The position numbers were made by a program, and so were the translations under genes. The notes under the pieces are model-generated. The model was not told where the DNA came from. It worked only from the letters and a program-made list of their open reading frames with translations, and searched no databases. DNA of 64,000 nucleotides from UBA9676 sp035532275 (GTDB taxonomy: Bacteria > Actinomycetota > Actinomycetes > Streptosporangiales > Streptosporangiaceae): the NCBI GenBank assembly GCA_035532275.1, contig DATKRG010000196.1, positions 1 through 64,000 of the forward strand, in the 5' to 3' direction. This document shows, piece by piece, positions 57,583 through 64,000 of this stretch. Positions within the stretch are counted from its first letter, which is position 1, and each line of letters starts with the position of its first letter.

Positions 57583-58431
57583 TCAAGTCACATGGGCGGG
57601 CAGCTCGCCGAGTGCCTGCATGATCAGCTGGCGGGCGTCCGGGCCGGTGACCGCCGAGCTGCTGAGGAGGTCGAACTTCTTGGCGTAGACGGTGATCTCG
57701 CGCGGCTGAGTGATGGTGATCTCCGCGGAGACGATCTCAACCTGCACCATGTCATCGTCAAAGATCCAGAAGCCGGATGAGGCCGTCGTGTGGCGCTCAG
57801 CCCTGCTTGGGATGATGCCCAGGCTGACTCGCGGGAGGCTCATCAGCGTCATCAGGCGGTCAAGCTGGCCCGCCATTGTGTCGAGACCGCCGATGCGGGT
57901 CCGCAGGGCCTGTTCCTCCAGGACGACGGCGAAGCGGCGGGCTCCCGCGTACAGCAACCGCTGCCGCTCCAGCCGGGTAGCCACGGCCTGGTCCAGGTCG
58001 TCCGGGATGTCGTGGAAGTCGATGACCGAGGCCATGATGGCGGTGGCGTACTCGGCTGTCTGGAACAGGCCGGGGATCAGGCTCGGCTCGTAGATCCGGA
58101 AGAGCCTCGTTCGTTCATAGGCCGGCGTCCTGGCCTTCTGCGGCCTGCGCAGGCCCGCCCGCGTTTGCCTGCGCCACTCGACGTACATGCTCTCGATGTT
58201 GCGCGCGGTGGTGATCAGATCGGCAATCTCACCCTCGGCGTGACAGAGGCGGCACCACTCCCGGATGTCCTGGTCTGAAGGATGCTGCTTGCCGTTCTCA
58301 AGCTTGGACACCTTGGTGAAATGCCAGCCGGCCCGGGCGGCCAGTTCACGCCCGGACAGGCTGGCATCGTTGCGGATCTCGCGCATCCGCGCACCCAGCG
58401 CCTCTTTGGCCTGCTGAACCTGCTTAGGCAC
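57583..58431 (-). CDS. Helix-turn-helix regulator with DUF5753 (Scr1-like) domain
   Basis: A 282-residue protein: LGARMREIRNDASLSGRELA, ARAGWHFTKVSKLENGKQHP, SDQDIREWCRLCHAEGEI is the XRE DNA-binding domain. The C-terminal about 180 residues form DUF5753 (IYEPSLIPGLFQTAEYATAI, RLERQRLLYAGARRFAVVLE, PRVSLGIIPSRAERHTTASS, GFWIFDDDMVQVEIVSAEIT). In Streptomyces such proteins pair with DUF397 partners and regulate development. Here a DUF6879 gene precedes it instead. Confidence 0.88.
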   Translation of the reverse strand: MPKQVQQAKEALGARMREIRNDASLSGRELAARAGWHFTKVSKLENGKQHPSDQDIREWCRLCHAEGEIADLITTARNIESMYVEWRRQTRAGLRRPQKARTPAYERTRLFRIYEPSLIPGLFQTAEYATAIMASVIDFHDIPDDLDQAVATRLERQRLLYAGARRFAVVLEEQALRTRIGGLDTMAGQLDRLMTLMSLPRVSLGIIPSRAERHTTASSGFWIFDDDMVQVEIVSAEITITQPREITVYAKKFDLLSSSAVTGPDARQLIMQALGELPAHVT

Positions 58432-58442
58432 GACGGGCCTGG

Positions 58443-58973
58443 TTAGGCGAGCTGGTACTGGCTGTGTGGGATCGCCACCGCCCAGGCAGCCTCGAACGCC
58501 GACTCACAGAGTCGTACGGTACCGGGGTCGGTGACCAGTTCGTGGCCTGCTGAACGGCCATCCCCGGTGAAGTGATTGAAGACCACGCGCTCACGATCGA
58601 ACAGCCAGAAGTCATTGCCGGGCAGCGCGATCGATGATGCCAGGCGGCGCGGCAGCCAGCGAACGTCTTCTCCGGCTTCGATGTTCTGGCCCGTACCCGC
58701 GTGCGAGAAACGGATGTAGTCGCTGACCGGCTCGCAGACAATCCGCGCACGCCTGACCTGCCGGCCAGCGCCAGTGACCGACCGCATCAGGTCGAGCCAG
58801 TGACGGCGTTCAGCCGCTTCGGCTTCATGGTCGCGGCGGCCTGTGGCCATGAACCGCGCGAGCCGTTGCTTCTCGTCATCCACGCCGTAGCAGTCCCGCA
58901 TCTCCAGGTGCCAGGCCGAGCGCTGGAACGACCTGAAGAGATCAGACCATTGCTCGTCAGTCAGCGGCTCCAC
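58443..58973 (-). CDS. DUF6879 family protein
   Basis: A 176-residue protein: LFRSFQRSAWHLEMRDCYGV, RDHEAEAAERRHWLDLMRSV, RQVRRARIVCEPVSDYIRFS and LPGNDFWLFDRERVVFNHFT are the usual DUF6879 landmarks. The family is restricted to actinomycetes and coded next to DUF5753 regulators, with a partner or antagonist role proposed by context only. It ends 11 bases before the regulator start and overlaps the upstream small gene by 17 bases. Confidence 0.82.
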   Translation of the reverse strand: MEPLTDEQWSDLFRSFQRSAWHLEMRDCYGVDDEKQRLARFMATGRRDHEAEAAERRHWLDLMRSVTGAGRQVRRARIVCEPVSDYIRFSHAGTGQNIEAGEDVRWLPRRLASSIALPGNDFWLFDRERVVFNHFTGDGRSAGHELVTDPGTVRLCESAFEAAWAVAIPHSQYQLA

Positions 58974-59184
58974 GGTCCTCCTCCGGCAGATACTGCATCA
59001 GGGCCTTGGGCACGGCGATGACTGCCTCGTCGTCGGGGAGTCTGAGCCCGGCTAAGGTCTCCGCGTCTATGATCTTCCAGCCCTGGAGCACGTAGACCTC
59101 CTTGCCGAACATGGTCTCGGGGGTGCCGAACAGCGTGGGCGAGTTGCCGGCTTCGGTGACCTTGCCCAGCAGATGTAGCTTCAC
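58957..59184 (-). CDS. Small protein of the DUF5753/DUF6879 set, 75 residues
   Basis: KLHLLGKVTEAGNSPTLFGT, then ETMFGKEVYVLQGWKIIDAE, AVIAVPKALMQYLPEED. GTG with GGAG seven bases upstream is the best start. A longer frame to 59256 lacks a site. It overlaps the DUF6879 gene by 17 bases and leads the three-gene operon. No function known. Confidence 0.65.
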   Translation of the reverse strand: MKLHLLGKVTEAGNSPTLFGTPETMFGKEVYVLQGWKIIDAETLAGLRLPDDEAVIAVPKALMQYLPEEDRGAAD

Positions 59185-59345
59185 GATGTTGCTCCTAATG
59201 CGAAGTAGCGGGTAGTTGCGCAGTTCGATCCTCGGGCCGCCCAGAAGCAGTGTCAAGAGGACCCGGAGCGAGCCTGGCGGTGAGATGTCAGTAGCGCACA
59301 GCGGAACGCGGCGCGGGGAGCGGGCCGGTCCTTATGATCTGGTTT

Positions 59346-59481
59346 GTGAGTGGCGACGGCGGAACTGACGGTAACGCAGGGATCGATACGAGCATCCCGA
59401 ACGTGGCCCGGGTGTATGACTACTTGCTCGGCGGGACGGACAACTACCCCGCCGACCGGGCACTGGGCGATCATCTTCGGC
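59346..59481 (+). pseudogene. N-terminal remnant of a second DUF574 methyltransferase
   Basis: A GTG frame reads SGDGGTDGNAGIDTSIPNVA then RVYDYLLGGTDNYPADRALG and DHL, the family N-terminus (IPN-ARVYDYLLGG-DN-AADR). Beyond about 59481 the frame runs antisense into the MBL gene and no SAM-binding motif follows. About 45 residues survive. Confidence 0.65.
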
Positions 59482-59489
59482 CGCGCGTG

Positions 59490-60152
59490 CTAGCCGCGCG
59501 CCAGCTCGGCGGTGAGGGCGGGCCAGACCACCGGGTCGTGGCCGGGGACGAGCCGGTAGCCGCGGTCGGCGGCGATCCGCTTGAGCTTGCGGATCTGCGC
59601 GATGCTCACCTCGGGGCCAGCCCCGATCCGCCCGCCCACGGCAACCTCCCGCTCGACGTTCTCGGTGAGGTCGGCGGCATCGAACCGCGGGTCGTCGAAG
59701 TCGACCCGGAAGATGCCGTTGTCCTCCGGGGCGGGTGGGGCCGACATCCCGTAGTCGAGCTCGGCCCGCTGGATGTGCACGGGCACCCGGCCGGCGAAAT
59801 GCTTGAGCCCGCCCGCGTGGTCGTTATGCAGATGGCTGACGGCCACCGCCGCGATGTCGGCCAGGTCCACTCCCGCCCCCGCCAAAGCCTCTTCGAGTGG
59901 CTCTCCCGGACCGGGCAGGACCGGCTGGATGACGGGATCGCCGTGGAACCGGCGGCGCAGCGCGGGGTCGGTGACGAGCGCCGCGTTGAACCCGGTGTCG
60001 AGCAGCAGCCAGCCGCCGTCGCATTCCAGCAGCACTGCGGGCACCGGCTCGCGCAGGCGTTCGGAGTCCGGCGCGCCCTCCACCGACACCGACTTGGGCA
60101 GATCTTCCCAGCCCAGCGTGAGCAGCACGATCCGGCGCACCCCAGCAGCCAT
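59490..60152 (-). CDS. MBL-fold lactonase-like hydrolase with missing central segment
   Basis: A 220-residue protein: LLDTGFNAALVTDPALRRRF, IAAVAVSHLHNDHAGGLKHF (HxHxDH), HIQRAELDYGMSAPPAPEDN and AADLTENVEREVAVGGRIGA, YRLVPGHDPVVWPALTAELA. The N-acyl homoserine lactonase-like relatives carry a further 45-50 residues with a GHTPGHQS metal His between FDDPR and FDAADLTEN. Here these join directly with short TCGA repeats at the join. One metal ligand is therefore lost. The frame is open throughout, but function is doubtful. Confidence 0.7.
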   Translation of the reverse strand: MAAGVRRIVLLTLGWEDLPKSVSVEGAPDSERLREPVPAVLLECDGGWLLLDTGFNAALVTDPALRRRFHGDPVIQPVLPGPGEPLEEALAGAGVDLADIAAVAVSHLHNDHAGGLKHFAGRVPVHIQRAELDYGMSAPPAPEDNGIFRVDFDDPRFDAADLTENVEREVAVGGRIGAGPEVSIAQIRKLKRIAADRGYRLVPGHDPVVWPALTAELARG

Positions 60153-60373
60153 GAACCCTCCTCCACTGCGCCCGGCTGTCCTAACGTCTCACGGACAGGG
60201 CAACAGGTTGAGTGAGTTCGCATGGATGCATGGATGACGGCGCGGGCTGCCGCGACGCCACGGCGCCAGGGGTCTCGCCTCCCGGCCCAGGCCGACCCGA
60301 CGTCCGCCGTCTGCCGTCGGAGGCGGTCACCAGTCGCCTCCCACGGCCCGTGACGACGGAACCCTAGGCGCGT

Positions 60374-60389
60374 CTCACCATGTGGTGAG
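60374..60389. promoter_or_regulatory. Orphan palindrome, candidate operator
   Basis: CTCACCA and TGGTGAG arms with a two-base centre lie in the 296-base gene-free stretch between the MBL gene start (60152) and the stop of the convergent gene (60449). No gene reads away from it, so a regulatory role is only a guess. The rest of the stretch shows nothing. Confidence 0.3.
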
Positions 60390-60448
60390 CATGGGCCCAG
60401 ATAACAGGCGCCGTGTCACACCGGGAGACGCGTTGTGTATACGGCGTG

Positions 60449-61003
60449 TTAACTCTGTTCCTCACCGGCCGGAGCTGACGCGATCTCCGGTGCGGGCACG
60501 GTCTCAGCCGCGGGCACGGTCTCAGCCGCAGGCACGGCGACCTGCCCGGCCGCGATCGTCTCCGCGATGCGCCGCAGCAGCGACCGTACGGTGGCGTCCG
60601 CCGCCCGGTGCAGCAGCACCCGGTCCAGGCCCGCGCCGACCGCGGCGAGCGGCGGCCGGTAGGCGCCTGCCAGCGCGAGCTGGCAGGCGCTGTCCCCAGC
60701 CGGCATCAGCACGATGTTGGCGTCGAGCACCGGGAACAGCCGTCCCATGACTCCCGTGGCCTCCCAGCGCAGGGTCAGCGTCAGGCTGCCGCCCCGGTCC
60801 ACCGGCTCCAGCAGCAGGACCCTGACCAGCTTGGACGCCCCCATAGCGTCGCCGAACGGCCCTACCCGGGCCAGGCCGGCCAGCCCCTCGGCATAGGCGT
60901 CACCGGAGGCGTCGGTGAGCCAGCCGCCGCGGGTCAGCTTCACCAGTCCAGCCCGGGCGGCCGGGAAGCTGGCGTCCAGCGTGACCTCATGGCCGACGAA
61001 CAT
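60449..61003 (-). CDS. SRPBCC-like protein, unknown ligand
   Basis: About 184 residues: MFVGHEVTLDASFPAARAGL, LVKLTRGGWLTDASGDAYAE, VLLLEPVDRGGSLTLTLRWE and LMPAGDSACQLALAGAYRPP resemble a START/SRPBCC fold (polyketide cyclase-like beta strands with a long final helix AADATVRSLLRRIAETI). The last about 30 residues are a VPAAET-like repeat. GTG/ATG alternatives upstream (to 61075) lack support. It is divergent from the APC gene, with 118 bases between starts. Confidence 0.5.
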   Translation of the reverse strand: MFVGHEVTLDASFPAARAGLVKLTRGGWLTDASGDAYAEGLAGLARVGPFGDAMGASKLVRVLLLEPVDRGGSLTLTLRWEATGVMGRLFPVLDANIVLMPAGDSACQLALAGAYRPPLAAVGAGLDRVLLHRAADATVRSLLRRIAETIAAGQVAVPAAETVPAAETVPAPEIASAPAGEEQS

Positions 61004-61085
61004 GGGTTCCTTGATCCCACCTCGCGGCCGGGCGGTGGGAGGGACGAAAGTCCCCTTCAGAGCGGCAATCGTCACCCGTCACCGA

Positions 61086-61115
61086 TTTACGGCCCGCACC
61101 CAGCGGGCCTACTAT
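61086..61115 (+). promoter_or_regulatory. Promoter candidate giving a leaderless APC-OB transcript
   Basis: TTTACG (61086-61091) and TACTAT (61110-61115) are separated by 18 bases. Transcription would start at about the GTG (61122), which has no ribosome site. Confidence 0.4.
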
Positions 61116-61121
61116 GCGCTC

Positions 61122-63587
61122 GTGCCCACGCCGCTCGGGGTCGTTAAACGCCTGCTAGTTGGCAGGCCCATGCACAACGACCGGCTGGCCCACACCCTGC
61201 TCCCCAAGCGGATCGCCCTGCCGGTCTTCGCCAGTGACGCACTGTCCTCGGTCGCTTACGCGACTGAGGAGATCCTGCTCGTGCTGTCTGCTGGCGGCAT
61301 CGCGCTGATCGCCTACACCCCCTGGATCGCGCTGGCGGTCGGCGTGCTGATGCTGGTCGTGGTCGCCTCCTACCGGCAGAACGTGCACGCCTACCCCTCC
61401 GGCGGCGGCGACTACGAGGTGGCCACCACCAACCTCGGCCCCCGGGTCGGGATCGCCGTCGCGAGCGCCCTGATGGTCGACTACACCCTCACGGTGGCGG
61501 TGTCGGTCTCCTCCGGGGTGGCCAACCTCGCCTCAGCCTTCCCGGTGCTGAACACCCATGTCACGCTGATCGCGGTGGTGGCCGTGGCGGTCATCGCGGT
61601 GATGAACCTGCGCGGGGTGCGGGAGTCAGGGACGGCGTTCGCGGTTCCCACCTACCTGTTCATCGCCGTGGTCGGGCTGATGATCGCCTGGGGTGCCACC
61701 CGGCTGGCGACCGGAGGCAGCCTGCGGGCCGAGAGCGCCGGGCTGCACTACCGGTCCGTGCACAGCTTCGCCGGGCTCCTGCTGGCCTTCGTGCTGCTGC
61801 GCGCCTTCTCCTCCGGCTGCACCGCGCTGACCGGGGTGGAGGCGATCAGCAACGGCGTGCCCGCCTTCCGCAAGCCCAAGAGCAAGAACGCGGCCTCGAC
61901 GCTGGCGCTGCTCGGAATGATCGCGGTCTCCATGTTCGCGGGCGTGACCGCCCTGGCCCTGATCAGCCACGTGCATATGGGCGCCCCCGGGGACATGATC
62001 GGGCTGGCCCCCGGGCAGGCCCAGCGCACGGTGATCGCCCAGGTCGGGCGGGCCGTCTTCGGCGACTCCTCGCCGCTGTTCTACCTGCTGCAGTCCGTCA
62101 CCGCCCTGATCCTGGTGCTGGCAGCGAACACCGCCTTCAACGGCTTCCCGGTGCTGGCCTCGATCCTGTCCAAGGACGGCTACCTGCCGCGCCAGCTGCA
62201 CACCCGTGGTGACCGGCTGGCGTTCAGCAACGGGATCATCCTGCTGTCCGGTTTCGCGATCCTGCTGATCGTGGTCTTCCAGGCCTCGCCGACCCGGCTG
62301 ATCCAGCTCTACATCATCGGCGTGTTCGTCTCGTTCGTGTGCAGCCAGACCGGGATGATCCGGCACTGGAACCGGCATCTGCGCACCGAGACCGACGCCA
62401 AGATCCGCCGGCACATGATCCGCACCCGGGTGATCAACAGCGTCGGTGCCTGCTTCACCGCCGTGGTCCTGGTGATCGTGCTGGTCACCAAGTTCATCAG
62501 TGGCGCCTGGATCGTCGTGGTGGCGATGCCGGTCATCTGGCTGGGCATGCGCGGCATCCGCCGCCACTATGACCAGGTCACCCTGGAGCTGGCGCCGCCC
62601 AGGAACCTGTCGATCACGCTGCCGGCCCATAACCGGGCCATCGTCCTGGTCTCCAAGCTGCACCTGCCGACGCTGCGGGCGCTGGCCTACGCGCGGGCCA
62701 CCCGGCCCAGCCACCTGGAGGCCGTCACGGTCGACGTGGACGAGGCGGAGACCCGCCAGCTGCGCGAGCAGTGGGACGTCAGCGACATCCCGGTGCCGCT
62801 GACGGTGGTCGCCTCCCCGTACCGGGAGATCACCCGGCCGGTCGTGGACTACGTCAAGCGGCTGCGGCGGGAAAGCCCGCACGACATCGTCACCCTCTAC
62901 GTGCCCGAGTACGTGCTCGGGCACTGGTGGCAGCAGCTGCTGCACAACCAGAGCGCGCTGCGGCTCAAGACCAGGCTGCTGCTCCAGCCCGGGGTGGTCG
63001 TCGCCAGCGTGCCCTACCAGCTCAGGTCCGCCGTGACGCTGCCCCAGGCAGCTGAGGCCGCGGACGGGGACGCGGTGCCTGACACCGCCGTGCCCGACCC
63101 GGCCGGCCTGCCCGGCCCGGCCCCGGTCAGCTCCGCCCGTGCGGGCCGGCGGGGTGCCGCGGCCAGGACCGCGGAACACGCGGCCGTGCCCGCCCCCGCG
63201 GGCGGCGGCCGGGCGGGCATCCACCCGCTGCACCGGCTCACCACCGACCGGGAGCTGCTCCACGCGGAAGACCTGCGGGCCGAGATGACCGAGGTCAGCG
63301 CCACCCCCATCGCCGAATGCGCCGACCACGAACTCGTCGATGTGGCGGGCACCCTGCGCGCGGTCACCCTGCGCCCGCGCGGCACCAGCCTGACCATGGA
63401 GGCGGAGCTGTGGGACGGCACCGGCAGCGTCACCCTGATCTGGCTGGGCCGCCGCGACATCCTCGGGGTGCGGCCCGGGCGCCGGATCGTCGTGCGGGGC
63501 CGGATCGCCCGGATCAACGACGAGCGGACCATGTACAACCCGAGCTATCAGCTGCGGCCGGGCCCCGATTCGGCCGAGCCGGGGTGA
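61122..63587 (+). CDS. APC-family transporter fused to a C-terminal OB-fold domain
   Basis: An 821-residue protein. Residues about 15-480 are an APC permease with 12 helices (LLPKRIALPVFASDALSSVA, YPSGGGDYEVATTNLGPRVG, LTGVEAISNGVPAFRKPKSK). This is the actinobacterial clade related to the potassium-type KimA and to Rv2690c. A cytoplasmic domain follows (RAIVLVSKLHLPTLRALAYA, ATRPSHLEAVTVDVDEAETR). A Pro/Ala/Gly linker follows (about 640-720). The end is an OB fold like Rv2694c (VDVAGTLRAVTLRPRGTSLT, LTLIWLGRRDILGVRPGRRI-like strands, YNPSYQL). In relatives these are separate neighbouring genes with DUF3159 between them, so this is a fusion after loss of that gene. Confidence 0.85.
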   Translation: MPTPLGVVKRLLVGRPMHNDRLAHTLLPKRIALPVFASDALSSVAYATEEILLVLSAGGIALIAYTPWIALAVGVLMLVVVASYRQNVHAYPSGGGDYEVATTNLGPRVGIAVASALMVDYTLTVAVSVSSGVANLASAFPVLNTHVTLIAVVAVAVIAVMNLRGVRESGTAFAVPTYLFIAVVGLMIAWGATRLATGGSLRAESAGLHYRSVHSFAGLLLAFVLLRAFSSGCTALTGVEAISNGVPAFRKPKSKNAASTLALLGMIAVSMFAGVTALALISHVHMGAPGDMIGLAPGQAQRTVIAQVGRAVFGDSSPLFYLLQSVTALILVLAANTAFNGFPVLASILSKDGYLPRQLHTRGDRLAFSNGIILLSGFAILLIVVFQASPTRLIQLYIIGVFVSFVCSQTGMIRHWNRHLRTETDAKIRRHMIRTRVINSVGACFTAVVLVIVLVTKFISGAWIVVVAMPVIWLGMRGIRRHYDQVTLELAPPRNLSITLPAHNRAIVLVSKLHLPTLRALAYARATRPSHLEAVTVDVDEAETRQLREQWDVSDIPVPLTVVASPYREITRPVVDYVKRLRRESPHDIVTLYVPEYVLGHWWQQLLHNQSALRLKTRLLLQPGVVVASVPYQLRSAVTLPQAAEAADGDAVPDTAVPDPAGLPGPAPVSSARAGRRGAAARTAEHAAVPAPAGGGRAGIHPLHRLTTDRELLHAEDLRAEMTEVSATPIAECADHELVDVAGTLRAVTLRPRGTSLTMEAELWDGTGSVTLIWLGRRDILGVRPGRRIVVRGRIARINDERTMYNPSYQLRPGPDSAEPG

Positions 63588-64000
63588 AAGCGGTACCCCA
63601 TGCCGGGCTCGGTGAGCAGGTAGCGGGGCTGCGACGGATCGGGCTCAAGCTTGCGGCGCAGCTGGGCGGCGTACACCCGCAGGTAGTTCGCCTCGGTCTG
63701 GTACTGCGGCCCCCACACCTCGGCCAGCAGCTGCCGCTGGGTGACCAGCCGGCCGGCGTGCCGGACCAGCACCTCGAGCAGCTGCCATTCGGTCGGCGTC
63801 AGCCGGATGTCACGGCCGTCGCGGGTGACCCGCTTGGCGGCCAGGTCCACGGTGAAGTCCGGGGTGACCACCACCGGCTCGTCCGGGGCCGGCGACGCGC
63901 GGCGGACCGCCGCCCGCAGCCGCGCCAGCAGCTCGTCCATGCCGAACGGCTTGGTGACGTAGTCGTCCGCACCGGCGTCCAGGGCGGCCACCTTCTGGCT
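63548..64000 (-). CDS. kdpE: KdpE-type response regulator (N-terminus beyond window)
   Basis: The last 150 residues are present: DAGADDYVTKPFGMDELLAR is the receiver end (phospho-Asp lies outside). The winged helix has VVTPDFTVDLAAKRVTRDGR, LTPTEWQLLEVLVRHAGRLV, WGPQYQTEANYLRVYAAQLR and RKLEPDPSQPRYLLTEPGMG, a KdpE-specific ending. It should activate the kdp potassium transporter operon with KdpD. It is convergent with the APC-OB gene, which may itself be a potassium-related transporter, and overlaps its 3' end by 40 bases. Confidence 0.88.
   Translation of the reverse strand, partial: SQKVAALDAGADDYVTKPFGMDELLARLRAAVRRASPAPDEPVVVTPDFTVDLAAKRVTRDGRDIRLTPTEWQLLEVLVRHAGRLVTQRQLLAEVWGPQYQTEANYLRVYAAQLRRKLEPDPSQPRYLLTEPGMGYRFHPGSAESGPGRS

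Noticed and set aside
61626..63329. 567-residue minus-strand ORF
   Set aside because: It is antisense to the APC-OB gene, rich in Gln/His/Asp repeats from codon bias. The plus strand has clear domains.
1..64000. tRNA genes
   Set aside because: I looked for T-loop (GGTTCGAATCC-like) and acceptor patterns and found none convincing. rnpB is the only RNA gene I can support.

Overview
The window is high-GC DNA with dense overlapping antisense ORFs, GTG starts and actinomycete-specific families: DUF5753/DUF6879 regulators, DUF574 methyltransferases, a SigK/RskA pair next to a sulfite-oxidase-like enzyme, an RNase HI-phosphatase locus, PadR-HAAS pairs and an Acg nitroreductase. It is therefore from a soil-type Actinomycetia chromosome. 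I cannot name the genus. Many genes look decayed by frameshifts or internal deletions, so either the region is degrading or the assembly has errors.

1-13.5 kb: a C2-acid locus. It holds hydroxypyruvate isomerase (partial), a fused FAD/Fe-S oxidase of the glycolate/D-lactate type, serine-glyoxylate aminotransferase, a fused carboxyltransferase (AccDA type), a CaiB/BaiF CoA-transferase, a complete Liv-type ABC importer and a divergent FadR-type GntR regulator. 13.5-20.1 kb: an accessory stretch with small actinomycete genes (a GRDP-like cluster, a split zinc ribbon, a truncated DUF4913-like gene), IS-end-like repeats around an epimerase and marR, and a decayed acyl-CoA synthetase.

20.2-30.9 kb: stress functions. 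These are a double-domain Usp, an HhH-GPD protein, an ABC-2 exporter, a cold-shock protein, a UBP zinc finger, LysR, Hsp20 facing a TetR regulator across a strong operator, and a run of tiny membrane or PRC-barrel proteins ending in a BrkB remnant. 31.1-35.4 kb: an IS701-like element with a nonsense codon sits directly against a class F sortase tail. Next come two direct repeats of the rnpB 3' end bracketing pcm and capA, then rnpB itself.

35.4-43 kb: truncated phosphatase, RNase HI, C4 zinc-ribbon coiled coil, RskA, SigK, a membrane molybdopterin oxidoreductase, a Cys-nucleophile hydrolase, a CYTH protein and an Acg-type nitroreductase. 43.1-51.2 kb: the most interesting block. Two paralogous Ser/Thr-rich membrane-anchored proteins ending in TSGGS flank the flavin transferase ApbE. 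They are followed by an MFS exporter (opposite strand), a bis-haem ferric-reductase-like membrane protein, a NuoF-like flavoprotein, a 3Fe-4S ferredoxin, a 19-bp tandem repeat and a two-component system. I read this as a candidate flavin-based transmembrane electron-transfer module.

51.2-64 kb: a PadR/HAAS pair with an operator over the start codon, two methyltransferases, a tail-lysozyme-domain protein, an alpha/beta hydrolase, a DUF5753-DUF6879 regulator set between two DUF574 remnants, a lactonase-like MBL protein with an internal deletion, a fusion of an APC transporter to an OB-fold domain, and the C-terminal part of KdpE at the right edge.
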